Assembly: GCA_014773175.1 (NCBI GenBank)
Contig: VXCM01000242.1
Span: 72,501 to 136,500, forward strand
DNA from: Lucifuga dentata
Taxonomy: Eukaryota; Chordata; Actinopteri; Ophidiiformes; Bythitidae
Length of the DNA: 64,000 bases
Direction of reading: 5' to 3'
In this document: positions 53,001-64,000 of the stretch, in pieces
Numbering within the stretch: the first letter of the stretch is position 1
How the letters are laid out: the number at the start of each line of letters is the position of its first letter
Program-made: the position numbers and the translations under genes
The notes under the pieces: model-generated
The model's input: only the letters and a program-made list of their open reading frames with translations
What the model was told of the DNA's origin: nothing
Databases searched by the model: none

Positions 53001-54131
53001 CCCTTTTTTTTTTTTTTTTTTTTTTTTAGGACAAAATGTTGCCAGATATGAATGCATGGCTTAATGTGTCTGCGAGGGGGGTCCATGACCTGAAAATGTC
53101 TGAGAGGCATGTTCTGGTTTTCTGAGGTATGGAGTCAATGAGGTTGATGTAACCTGTGCTCCTGTAGAGGTCACTGTTGTGTGGTGTCAGACTGGGACAC
53201 AATCAGCAGCCCTCAAACCAACTTCCTGCAGGCTGTCTGCAGAAAGTGCTGTGACATTGAAGGGATAAAACAAAAAAGAGGTATTAGAATATTAATTCTC
53301 TATCACAAACAGCAACAAAGGAAAAGTTTGTTGGCGCTTGTTATTATTATTATTTGCAAATAATAATCATGCCGTAGCAGTGGTAAGTTAATTTGGGCTA
53401 AATAAAGAATCTTATGTACATATGTCTGAAGGCATCTTAGCATCATAAGATTATTTCCTCACTGGAAGATGCATATTATGTTAATCACAAAATCCTCATA
53501 TTTGCGTATCTGGGACATGATTGTAGAGAGCAATTACGACTGGGCTTTATTACCAAGTATACAAATTAGATACCCTAAATGAGTTCATCCCAAGCATTTG
53601 TATGTGCCATTTAACTCTGAAATCCTTGTTTATTAAACTCCAGCAGCACATATGAATCAACTCTTTGGCATTAATCACAAAGTACAAGAGCCCAGATGGT
53701 ACAATCTTAGCCAAGCTTGAATTAATACGAAAGGGTGAATAGCTGCGGCATCAAAATCCTCTCAAGGACCTTTGAAGAATGACATGAATAATCATTGTTG
53801 TTGGATGCATAGTTTATTAAGTCAGCAGAGCATAGTGACCTACTCAGAGGAACTACAGCACACGGTGGCGCCCCGCCAAGACTTTTTGATGTATTATATG
53901 TGCTGTCATGAAGAATGACTCTCTGCACTAACCTGTAATATCACTTTTTAGTATCATATAGCGTAATGTCATTTATTATGGGTTGCAGATGCTGTTGAAT
54001 GGCGAGCACAATTGTAGGGTCACATCTTACCTGTATATTCAGTTTGGAGTTTGTATAGTAGTACTGAAATTGTACATGTTTACTGATCAGCTCAGGAGTA
54101 AAGAGCCTAACTATCAACAAAAAAAGTCAAT
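50051..54131. other. klf5-upstream gene desert, part 6
   Basis: Contains the family 2 element at 51362, a GT tract at 52217-52235 and T/A-rich low-complexity sequence at 52320-52700. 53360-54120 is high-complexity. No exon seen. Confidence 0.45.
51362..51870 (-). mobile_element. family 2 TTAA element
   Basis: Begins ttaaaaggagcatattgaca and ends gcataacatgtctcctttaa. ttattttcatttaggttcta near the left and tattccctgctatattacac near the right match the other family 2 copies in reverse. An A run with an N at 51834 precedes the right end. Confidence 0.78.
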
Positions 54132-54655
54132 TTAAAGGACCATATCAGTGATTTTGCATGTTTGAATCCAATATATTCAACTTAAATACACATTACGTTA
54201 CCAGCAGACATTTTTCAAAATATACTGTGATATAAGAATTGTTTTCAGTTCATTCCAGTGTGCTATTAAAATCAACTTAATTGATCAACACTTTTGAGAT
54301 ATGTAATCCATCACAGCGAACCAAACATCATTCTCATTTTTTTTGTTGAAGTAACTTTATTGAAGCGGTCTAACACGTTGCTGCATGGAAGAAAATGTAC
54401 ATCTCTGCAAGGGAATATAGTCCCAGGAGGAGATTAAAAAAATAATAAACGTCCCTTCTACATTCATATGTACGTGTTAGAAGGGAAAACATTGAATTTT
54501 AAGGTGGGTGTGTCACCTGAACATTTGATTTTGAAAGATTAGGGGATCTGGCAAAATCACAGGAATACTAACATACCGTTTTATGTTTTGAAAAATGGTT
54601 TTCCTATAATAGTTATCAAGCCTAAACATGCAAAATCACCAGTATGGTCCTTTAA
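54132..54655 (+). mobile_element. family 1b TTAA element, near full length
   Basis: Begins ttaaaggaccatatcagtga and ends accagtatggtcctttaa, about 524 bp. Best uninterrupted representative of the diverged 1b type. Confidence 0.87.
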
Positions 54656-54779
54656 TACATTAACTCATCACTATAAAATCCTTATTATTGTAATTAAAGA
54701 TTACTCATCAACTGTAGATAATGTTTTTTCAAAGACTAATCAATGCAACACACATCCATGTATCTTATAGTGACATCAC

Positions 54780-55155
54780 TTAGAGCTCATACCTCCTCCA
54801 TGGCCAAACAAGCCGAGACAAAAGTATATCTTGGTCTTATTATACAGTATACTGGCCTAAACAGAAAGTGCTGACTATAATAATCATAATAATGGAGCAG
54901 AATTGCTTTATTTGCCATAAGTTAAAAATGTATCAAATTCTAGACCAAATTGCACCTAATGATAGTCTATAATGGGATACATATGTTAAAAATTTTTTCC
55001 TTTGATGTTGCTGCACCAAAATTCAATTTTTTTTCTTCCCTGAGCTGTGCTACAACCTTCCACCAAATGTTGCAGAATTGGTTGAGAAATGTTGCGTAAT
55101 CCTACTAAATATCAATCAAACTAACAAATGAACTGATAGACACAGTGTGCAAACC
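54780..55155 (-). repeat. degenerate fish repeat R, reverse
   Basis: agagctcatacctcctccatggccaaacaagccgag, atgatagtctataatgggata and ccttccaccaaatgttgcagaattggttgag match the other reverse R copies. Confidence 0.55.
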
Positions 55156-55164
55156 TAGCCTCTT

Positions 55165-55190
<26 letters not shown>
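55165..55190 (+). repeat. (ATA)n microsatellite
   Basis: About nine ATA units next to a degenerate repeat R copy; the R copy at 34765 also carries an ATA tract. Confidence 0.9.
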
Positions 55191-55195
<5 letters not shown>

Positions 55196-55287
55196 TTAAT
55201 AGCATGCAGCTTACCATTTAAACATATCTCAGCCACTGCTCAGTGAAGCACTTTAACAAATCCTCTTTCTGCAAATGCCCTCCCCCT

Positions 55288-55300
55288 CACACACACACAT

Positions 55301-55339
<39 letters not shown>

Positions 55340-55340
55340 T
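55288..55340 (+). repeat. (CA)n microsatellite
   Basis: About 23 CA units with two TG/GC interruptions. Confidence 0.93.
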
Positions 55341-56701
55341 GCACCAAAACAATCCCTCTCCCTCTCCACTTTGCTTTGCCCCCACACTTAATGTATTCCA
55401 GCAGAGCTGATTTCTTCTTTCCAAAGGACATTGCATCTCATTTCTTGTCACTTGTCTCCTAAATTCCTAAAGGTACAATTAGCATTTTGTTTGACGAAAT
55501 GTTGAAAGGTTCATAGATTGATATTTGCAAAAACGAAGCAGGGTGTTTTTTTTTTTTTTTATTTCCAAATGCAAATTCTGACATTTATTAACTTTTATTA
55601 CAGATCCTGTGTTTATGGATTATAAAACCCTGCATAGATTTAATGGGAATAAAGTAAAATCACAGTGTTTAAACACAATCAGTTGTGGCAAACCAGAGAG
55701 TGTGTAATTTAGTGTTGTGTGGCAATGAAATGTTTTACAGGCTGTGATTTACGTCCTGTGCATGGCATTTCTAATGAGAGCGAGCTAACATTGCAGCGCC
55801 CGTGTTCCAGGAAACTACATTTACAGCAGATCTTTTTTTCTCAAGAGTGTTTTTCCCCTGTGAAATAATGTCAGCACTTTCCCACCTTCAAAGTCCTTTT
55901 GTTTCCAGATCTATTAACAATTCTAATTGTACAGGAACACTTGTTAAGTAACGCTGGTAAATAAAGCAGGAAACGCATTATTTCCTTTTAGTGCAGATTA
56001 AAGGTACAGCTATGCTGGCTTGAAACACATTAATGAGGTTTTAAATAAAAATGCTGGCAGGGAATTTACACTGCTGACTGGTTTAACTGCAGTAAGCAGT
56101 TGATTTTCCTTGATGTTAAAGGGGAACATTATTTCACCCACTAATGAAAAATACATCTTTCCACCCTTCTATCTGTTAATTAACATGTTTGTGTTAAGGG
56201 ATCTGCAAAAAGGGATACAATTGCTTTCAATCTGATTAAAGTAAGTGATACATAATAGGGGAGGTTGTTTTCCTTGGGTCCCTCCGTTAATTGAATAGCT
56301 TTGTACGAGTCGGAATGTTTTTCCTAGTCACAACAGTTTGCCTGGACGTAGCTGCTCAGGATGCCCCTATCTTAATTACGGATCATTTTCCAAATGTGGT
56401 TCAATTTCCTCAGCAGGACAGTTTCTGTTAACTGCTATTTTTAAGGCCAATAACAACGTCAAAGCTTGGGATGATTAAAGCAATTAAAGTTTCCTTTTGT
56501 TTTCTAAGCGCGGCCAGATAGGCCTGCCTGTTTGTACAGCATTTATTAAACATTTACCGAATGGAATTGAATCTGTCATCGATGAAAGTTTTCTGAGACA
56601 ATTACCTTTTAGCATGGCAAACACTGTTTCACTCAGCCGATGCCGCACAGCTTATGGCTGTGATTAGCCAGTTGATTTCATCAAACCAAACTGAAATCCT
56701 C

Positions 56702-56741
<40 letters not shown>

Positions 56742-56959
56742 GAAAGGAAGAGGTTTAAGCATAATTTTACCATCAGAATTTCTCAATTAGCATACCACAT
56801 TTTCTCCATTAGATAAACTGCCTTTAGAGAGCTGGCTGGTTTAATCTGTTTAATGTCCGTGTAAACTATAATCTCCTGATTCTAAAAAGAAATCCCTTAA
56901 GGACGTCATTCGCATGCACTCTTTATAAGACAGTTTTTTGAAAGACATGATCGAGTGCG
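55341..56959. other. klf5-upstream gene desert, part 7
   Basis: No gene. 55740-56690 is high-complexity, repeat-free and rich in AATTA/TTAAT words, ending at a GA tract. Candidate conserved non-coding DNA by appearance only. Confidence 0.45.
56706..56740 (+). repeat. (GA)n microsatellite
   Basis: 17 GA units. Confidence 0.95.
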
Positions 56960-57165
56960 GCTTTTAAAGAGGGATTGAACTGTGATGGGGTGTTACGCCT
57001 GTTACGCTGCTCTTTCCTGTGGTGTTTGGAGCGTGCAAGTCGTGCTTTCGCTTGCTTGAGTTGAGCTAATCATAAGTAATTACTCTTTCACCAGCTTGTC
57101 CTTGCTTGACCATGCATTTCAGTTTGTTCTGACAATATATAGGTTTCTCAGAGTCCTCAGTCATC
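56960..57165 (+). repeat. non-coding block B, paired with 31561-31790
   Basis: Second member of the pair. Followed about 45 bases later by a family 2 element, just as block A is followed by family 2 sequence. Confidence 0.7.
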
Positions 57166-57207
57166 CATAAATGATTGTAAAAGTGTCAGAGCAACAACCT
57201 GTTGTGT

Positions 57208-57656
57208 CGTGAACGGGACATATTGTGCTTTTTTATTATTTTCCCTTCTACACTCCCTATTATATTACATTTTATAATGTAATATAATAGGGAGTGTGCT
57301 GGATATTTTCAAATTTATAAAATTTGAAGTTCTGGCTTTCAGAAATGCATCCAGTATGTCAACCTCATAGTTGCTGAACTACTCTGAAAGCTTTGTTTTT
57401 TATTGTCCTTTCTTTTCTTAGCATGTTCGCATCAACATGTAACATGTGGTTACACACTCATGAAATATGAGGCTGTCGAGCAAATGTTTGACCAGCATTT
57501 ACCATGTTGCAGCTGACCAGTCAGGACAGAACTGAGCTTTTCAGGAAGAGCCTTAAAGAGACAGTACCTAAAACAGCCTGTTTTCACTGAGTGTGCACAG
57601 CAGTGATGCAGCAATGGACAGTAGAAGTAGGTCAGTGCATAATACTTCCCCTTTAA
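57208..57656 (+). mobile_element. family 2 TTAA element with a perfect hairpin
   Basis: Starts near gaacgggacatattgtgc and ends gcataatacttcccctttaa. Shares catcaacatgtaac, gaaatatgaggct and gagtgtgcacagcag with 49030-50050. Contains a 22-bp perfect inverted repeat (57250-57271 / 57276-57297). The uninterrupted ttaa at 57553 is the empty-site equivalent of the family 1 insertion at 32087. Confidence 0.75.
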
Positions 57657-60015
57657 GTCACTCTGCGTTGAAAGACAACAGTTAGAAGGATATTGTTTGG
57701 AAGAGATGTCACGATAAGAAACTTTGATCTTACATTGAATTATGAAGCCAGCCTTCGTGTAAATGTATATCAGTGTCGGGCTTTTAGCACATATGGATGT
57801 AGAAATCAGAGTGTCATTATCCTATTGAACGATGAGAGGAGAGAAATCAGACCCTTTACAGGCGTATCATTGCCTTCCATCATACGCTGCAGGCTGTATG
57901 AATTAGGAGCCGCAACGCAGCCTCATTCCCCTTGCATCATGCCAAGAGTCACTCCATTGATTACCCTACCTACCCCACGCCCAGGAAATGGCTCATGCAT
58001 CTCGTGTACATTATAACAAATGTTCTCTTTGCATTACAATTGAATTGTGATTGTTATGTTCAATCAATGGGGAAAGGTCACGGGATCGCTCCTGCCAGCG
58101 CTTTAATGGAGAAGTCGATGGGGATTCATTTTAATCACTGCGGCTGTGGCAGAATGAGCACAACACTGAGAGACTGTCAATGGCCCGGTAATTACTGCTG
58201 TTTATACAGGTTTCTGCTTTAGCAATTTAGATATCCACAGATCTCTCTTTTCTCTCGCTGCAGTTATATTGGAAGCTGCGTGGCATCAAATGAAGTACTG
58301 TAGGATGTGGGCCGTGACTACTGTGATTGTAGGACTGTTGGTGAGGTGGGCTCCTTGAAAATGAAATGAGCCCCATTTTCTCCTCTTTTGAGGAGTTACA
58401 TTAGCAGAAAACTGTTATTTTACATTGTGGGTGTGTTTGTGTGTGTGTGTGTGTCTGTGTGTGTGTGTGTGTGGATGAGCATTCTGATGGCTCAGCTGAA
58501 AATACTGGTTGTCCTTTAAAGGACCACACTGGTGATCCACCTCAAGAATTGTATCGGTCAGTTAAAGTATACATATACTGTAAAAAGAAATATAAGCAAA
58601 ATAAAATGTGTTGTAAGAAAAGTAATGATCAAACAAATGTAAAATTACAGCCTGTAAAACATTTATGCACTGCAAATTTCTTTTTGCATGTCTTCAAATA
58701 TACATACAGTATACCCTGATACTGATATATCTGTAATAGGCAAATATAGATATCAATATCAGTATCTGAAATCCAAATGATATCAGACTCTGTTCTATAG
58801 TTAGATTTTGAAATGTGACTAAAATGTTGTGATTTCTCTGATCAGAAACATGAGGGAAACCTTCACTTTACATTGTTAGCGAATCCCACAGTGATTTGTT
58901 GTTCCTGACTGACCCAGAACAAATGGAAAGAAACAGTTTTTGACCAGCGGAGAAAATGATCACACAACCTCCAGTGTGAGTGCGCTCCCTGACATCTCCC
59001 CCCTCACCCCGACTGGCATGTTTGTGTTGGAACCGCATCTCGGGGAAAGATGGGGGTCAAGCAGTGTAACCTTGGAGAAACAAATATTCATGATCAATAA
59101 GTGCTTTATTCCAAGCATCTAAATGATTCTTATGTTTGAAGCTCCTTCTCTCCCCCCTCCTCATGTGGAGAAGTGGTTTGATGATTAATGGAGAGCGGGT
59201 AAAAGGACATTTTAAAAGACTACACAGTATCACTGCTTTCAAATGTCATGTAATCATAGGTTAGAGGAGCACGCAGAGCTAAGTGATGTTACAGATAATG
59301 AATTGCTTCTGAAATATAATACATGGCGAGTATGATTCTTTGTTCCGAGCTCTGTACACCAACTCTGCACAATTAAAGTTATTTATCTCTCTCGTTTTTT
59401 AAGTTCATCAATTATATTGTGATACACTTAATGTCCATAAGAGGATGATGTATGATTGGTCTAATTATTTCTTATTCACCATGCTTTCTAAAGCATATCA
59501 ATTTTGTTAATACCATGTAATTAAAACACGTCAGTGCGCTACAAGTTGCCGGCTGTATTAATGACTGTGAAAATTATTTTAATTAAATAGCCAATTATAG
59601 AAAAATCCTAACCATGAGAATTGACATTTAAATGAATTCAATTTAAATTGCTTTTCAACATTGTTTTATCAAAGCTTTATGGGGTGAATAAATTATTACA
59701 TCAAACAATATACTCTGTCATTGATCATACACAAGTCTTGTGCCATATCCATACATTTTCAAACACTTTCCTGATGCCATATATCATGCTGGGTGATTAC
59801 GTTTTGACACAGCCATTTGTTTGCTGCAATCTCATCCACATATCCTGGACTTTTGTGCGCTTTTAGTAAAACTATGTTTTAACTGTTTATGTTATGTATT
59901 AGTCACACAGGAAACTTCATTCCTGGTGCTGATTTCCAACTTTTTTGTTTTCAAAGACCATTGAACCTGCTGTTGCTTTGACCATTTCTGCCACAGTTTT
60001 TGTTGTTAATACACA
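57657..60015. other. klf5-upstream gene desert, part 8
   Basis: A 107-codon frame at 57693-58016 has no recognisable domain or splice context and is probably chance. 58513 carries a short match to a family 1b terminus (tttaaaggaccacactggtgat). The rest is AT-rich with nothing recognised. Confidence 0.45.
58430..58473 (+). repeat. (GT)n microsatellite
   Basis: About 20 GT units with one CT. Confidence 0.92.
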
Positions 60016-60653
60016 TTAAGGGACCATACCACCCATTTTGCATATTTGAGCCTAATATATTCAATTTTCATACATGTAATGTTACTGACAATCATTTCCC
60101 AAAGCATACTACTGGAACGGTGAATTAAAAATTTTTTTTCCTACCTTCCAGACTGCCACTGGTTTCAGTTCATTCTGGTACGCTATTAAAATCAACTTGT
60201 TGATACTTGAAATGTTCTTGGGATAGGTAATCCATCATCGCGAACAAAACGTGTATTCAGGTAGGGTTTTTTTTTTTTTAAGTTTCGTAATTTTAGCGTT
60301 TATGCGCAATAAAAAGTGTGGAGTGAATGTATGTCTCCACCGGGAAATATAGTCCCAAAAGAAGACCTGCGTTTATCGAAAAATTTAAACAACCTTGACT
60401 TCATAATTTTGCGTAACTATTAGCAGGTGAAACATTGATTTTTAAGGTGAGTGATTGCTTGAATATTTGATTTAGAAAGATTTAAGAGATTTTGCAAAAT
60501 ATCAGGAAAGCTGAAATATGGTTTTATCCTTTAGGAAATGATTGTCAGNGAGATTTTGCAAAATATCAGGAAAGCTGAAATATGGTTTTATCCTTTAGGA
60601 AATGATTGTCAGTAAACTTACGTGTATGAAAATTGCGTGGTATGGTCCTTTAA
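60016..60653 (+). mobile_element. family 1 TTAA element, near full length
   Basis: Begins ttaagggaccataccaccca and ends gtggtatggtcctttaa. Contains a 63-bp assembly duplication around N 60549. The right inverted repeat has a small internal deletion (gaaaattgcgtgg). Confidence 0.9.
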
Positions 60654-60654
60654 G

Positions 60655-61100
60655 TGTCTTTCTACCTCTGCCAAGGAGGTTATATTTTTGCACGTCCTTT
60701 TGATAGTTTTATTGTTTTTAGCAAAATTAATCAAAAAGTTCTGAACCATTTATGATGAAGGGTGGATCATGGCTCAGAGAAAAACCTACACCACAGGAAT
60801 TTAAAAAATAATTTCTTAACATTGGGAATTTTTTAATTTCTTTTTTGCCAGTTTTTTCAAAAGTAACACTCCAGTCCCAGTGGGGAAAAAAGCAAACAGG
60901 CATATTTATTTTTGGCATATTTTGGTGCAATTTGGTCTAGATCCAGATACTGGTTAAGTTCCAGTTTTATCATTGTTGCTTCTTCTTTTTGTCTCTTTAG
61001 GGTAGCAAGTGGTGCAGTATTATTAGTATTGTCACCTCACAGCAAGAGGGTCCTGTGTTCGAACCCCATACCAGCCTTGGTGGAGGTATGCACTCTAATA
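60655..61100 (+). repeat. degenerate fish repeat R with inserted tRNA-like block
   Basis: cctctgccaaggaggttatattttt, aatcaaaaagttctgaacca, gtgcaatttggtctagatccagata and ccttggtggaggtatgcactctaata are R blocks. The piece at 61003-61072 interrupts it. Confidence 0.55.
61003..61072 (+). mobile_element. fragment of a tRNA-like fish repeat
   Basis: agtggtgcagtattattagt then tgtcacctcacagcaagagggtcctgtgttcgaacccca. The ttcgaacccc box resembles a tRNA B box, but the block as a whole is a familiar teleost interspersed repeat. It lies inside the degenerate repeat at 60655-61100. Not a functional tRNA. Confidence 0.55.
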
Positions 61101-64000
61101 ACCTTCCCTGTGTTTCCTTACAGCTTGAGTTCCTGTCTGATTTTACAGATTTTTTGCACTTACATTGCCTGAAATTAACAAATCCTCATGCTGTAATACA
61201 CTGTGCCAGTACAAACATTTTATTTTATGTTTTTATAACTGGGATCACACACATGCAGCCCACCAGGTTGCTGAAAGGCCTTTGTATCTAAAACATTGTA
61301 CATATGCTGTGGTGATTTCTATTACCTATTAGGCTACCCTGGCTTATGTATTTTCCTTTTTTGTGCCTAATATTAATGAAAGTCATTTTTCAGAGATTAC
61401 AAGCACCATGATTTGTAGTTAACACATGCAAACATGAGAAATAGTGGGCAAACTATTGTGACATTCATTGTATATAATGAAATCTTAATATGGTGCATAT
61501 TTAAAGTGAAAGGTTAGAAACATAAAGGGCAAATGGATTGCCTGGCAATGAATTTTAAGCAGCTATTGATTTTACACTACAAGCTACCTCTTTCCCTGAA
61601 TGATAATTTGGAAATGGCACACTGCTTATCTTAAAGCTCATCTGACGCACATGAAGAATACACAGAAAATTAAGGTGAACACACACTGTGACCTTAAAGT
61701 GCATTACACACATTGCACATAACGGACTGTATAAGTTATGGCAAACAAGTGATAGTTCTTAAAAATGTATAACTGTGTTTTTTTCAAACTTTTTTTAACC
61801 ACGTCCCACCTGAGTAAACCAAAACATTTCAGTACCACCTCATCAGTAAGCCACCAACTCTGAGAAAATCACAGATTTTGTGCTGAACTGACATTGAGCT
61901 CAAAAAGTTACTGACACTCGTGAATAGAAGTACATAGTGTGCACGTGGGTCGAGTTGGGCTATTTTCAACAACAACAAAAATCTAACTTTTATGGAAAGC
62001 AGAATAATAAATAAACTTTAAAAAAAAACTATCAGGCAAGGCAAGTTTATTTGTATAGCAGATTTTGCACAAGGTAATTCAAAGTGCTTCACGTGAAAAG
62101 ATAAAAATACATTTGCAAGGAATAAAACAGCATAAAACAAAAAAAAAAAAAAAANAAAAAAAAAAAAAAAGAATTAAAAAGTTAAAATGAGTGGAATAAT
62201 TAAAACACATATTAGCATAAAAGTGCAGAACACTACAACACATATTATTTAAAAAGGTTCAAAGGCAATGAAAAGGGTTTTAGTTTACTTTTAAATGAGG
62301 CTAAAGTTGTAGCCTAAGTCCAGCTGGAGTTTGTTTCAGCAGCATGCAGCATGAATGCTGCTTCACCATGTTTACCTAATGAAAGCCACTTTATTTGGGA
62401 ATAATAACAACATTTCCATAGAATTGGTTTGGTTTTCTGCAGAAATTTCCAAAGTTGTCTCACCACCACCAGGGGGGGTGTTTCAAGTACCACTGGTGGT
62501 ACATGTACCACAGTTTGACAAACACTGATCTATAGCATATGCTGTTGTAGGTCTTGACATAAATAATCTGACCTGTATCATGACAAATCGTCACATTCAT
62601 AAGGACAAATGAAAGACAAACATTTATTCTATTAACTACCTATTCTTACCTATTCTTACCTATTCTTGCTTGTCCTGATTGATAAGGATGCTGGACTGTG
62701 AGCTGATTGGTCTGGTGAAGCTCTGCTTTGATGCTATTGGTTGTTGTAGCTGTTCTCAGTTTTATTTAATGAAAGTAAACAGTCTTAATATTCTATGTGT
62801 TTTGTTTATTGTACATCCCTTTGCTGATGCATGATGAAATCTTAGGAAAGCAACATATTATTGCTTATCTAACTTTCCAAGTCATTATTTATTACAGCAG
62901 AATCTATACTTTTATATATTTAAACAATTCTCTTAAACCAACCCATGAAAATTCATCCATCCATCCATCAACTCATCAAAATTCAATTCAATAATTAACC
63001 AAACAATAAAAAGAAATGCAAATAGAAAATAAAAAGGTACTTCACGTGTCACTCTGGCTACATAACCATGTACACACTCCATTTATGAGCTTACATGAAC
63101 CTGAACACACGTTTCTTCCCTCTCTGCCTTATTCTATTTTTTTTTTTGTACAACATGAAATTGAGATTGAGAGTCCAGCTGGGTCATAGCTCGTTACAGC
63201 CCTCAGCATCATAAAAGCCTACAGACCTTCAACAAGCTTTTACTGTGGAGGCTGTGCAGTTTGGCCACAGTAACACTGTGCAGCTCAAAAGGCAGACAAA
63301 GGAAGCAGCTAGTATTTACAAAGTGAATTTTTAAGAACATTTTCCAGCCAAAGTACATTTTTTTACCCTGTTGTCACATGAACACCTGTTGTTTGGAGCA
63401 TTCACAGATTAATGTGATTCTAATAGCCGTCTTGGGTATTGAAGTAGAAATTGACAATAAGTGGAACAGGCTGGACTGCTGATATGAAGCCATGAAAGAT
63501 AAGAGAGATCAATTTCAAACGTACCGTCTTTACTTTTGCTCTGCATAAAATATTACATTTGTCGATTGCAATGTACCTTCAGCTGAACAGTGTTTTAATT
63601 AGAATATAAAATAACAACAAACTATTATCGCAAGTTGTGCTATGCTGTTAAGAAAAAGTTCCACATTGCTTGTGTAAATAGAGTAATCAGAGGAGTAATT
63701 ATAAGAGACATGTTTTCCTTTCTGATAGGCTGGACCTTCACTGGCAGAGTCAGAAATTATGACACTGCAAAAAGAACATTTTATTAAAAGATGCAGGAAA
63801 AGCAGCAGTTTTACAATTTTTTGGGATATTTCACATGTTTTGGCATAATGGAAAAACTTATAACAGAAGAACTGTCAGGCCAAAATGCATGTATGAGGGC
63901 TCATTTGAAACTAACAACTGCTAGTTTCTAAAAATGTGCGTATACACAACCTGCACTACATAAGCTCAAACAATAATGCAATTTTTTGAGTGGCAATAAC
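61101..64000. other. klf5-upstream gene desert, part 9
   Basis: Apart from the repeat at 62036-62390 and a tandem trio of ctattcttac-like units at 62638-62670, I see nothing. No exon, no RNA gene. Confidence 0.45.
62036..62390 (+). repeat. teleost interspersed repeat, unclassified
   Basis: ggcaaggcaagtttatttgtatagcagattttgcacaaggt aattcaaagtgcttcac is a block I recognise as recurrent in fish genomes. It continues through aggaataaaacagcataaaa to gcagcatgaatgctgcttcaccatgtt. An A run with an N interrupts it at 62155. Confidence 0.6.

Noticed and set aside
57693..58016. 107-codon frame
   Set aside because: No motif or family resemblance, and alternative frames overlap it; the AT-rich surroundings look non-coding.
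58513..58535. Another family 1b element
   Set aside because: Only about 22 bases match one terminus; no matching second end within 1 kb.
61040..61067. tRNA-like B box (gttcgaacccc)
   Set aside because: No acceptor or D stem fits around it, and the surrounding words belong to a common fish interspersed repeat.

Overview
The window looks like a piece of a ray-finned fish (probably percomorph teleost) chromosome from a short-read draft assembly. Evidence: two vertebrate Krueppel-like factor genes with spliced exons, many CA/GA/CT microsatellites typical of fish, several interspersed repeats that I recognise as common in teleosts, and a thin scatter of single N bases. It is AT-rich, mostly non-coding eukaryotic DNA. 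Almost all short open frames in it are chance frames in introns, repeats or intergenic sequence.

Only two protein-coding genes can be supported. (1) The last two coding exons of a klf12 orthologue lie on the + strand (2522-2679 and 4747-4928). They encode the linker and three C2H2 zinc fingers ending in HMLV. A long 3' UTR probably follows, perhaps to an AATAAA at 11788. The earlier klf12 exons lie outside the window. (2) A complete klf5 orthologue lies on the - strand. Proposed exons are 21820-21739, 18857-17916, 17793-17734 and 17404-17226. They splice in phase to a 420-codon frame that keeps the KLF5 signatures: two IKxE sumoylation-type sites, the proline-directed serine cluster, the PPPSY motif and three zinc fingers ending HMKRHQS. 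The two genes are convergent, with stop codons 12.3 kb apart. KLF5 and KLF12 are also tail-to-tail neighbours in mammals, so this is a conserved linkage in compact form.

Layout: 1-2521 is klf12 intron, with an old TTAA-type element containing a nested element; 2522-4928 holds the klf12 terminal exons; 4929-11815 is probable klf12 3' UTR loaded with microsatellites and transposon fragments; 11816-17225 is the convergent intergenic gap with two TTAA elements; 17226-21820 is klf5; 21821-22060 is its CpG-rich promoter; 22060-64000 is a gene desert with no recognisable exon, made of repeat islands separated by long single-copy-looking AT-rich stretches that may be regulatory.

The most informative non-genic signal is a set of non-autonomous DNA transposons. 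Family 1 has about 0.6 kb copies that begin TTAAAGGACCATACC and end in the inverse, with inverted repeats of about 90 bp and eight or more copies in both orientations. Family 1b is a diverged relative. Family 2 begins TTAAAGGGGACGTATTATG. A family 1 copy at 32087 sits inside a family 2 copy whose sibling at 57208 has one uninterrupted TTAA at that point, which supports TTAA target duplication. There is also a clean hAT-type insertion (10544-11025) with a perfect 8-bp duplication, and a 119-bp TA-type hairpin MITE (24683-24801).

Assembly warning: every N is single. It sits either in a homopolymer or simple repeat, or between two identical 61-67 bp copies. The latter look like unmerged contig-end overlaps, and one of them duplicates the start of the last klf5 exon.
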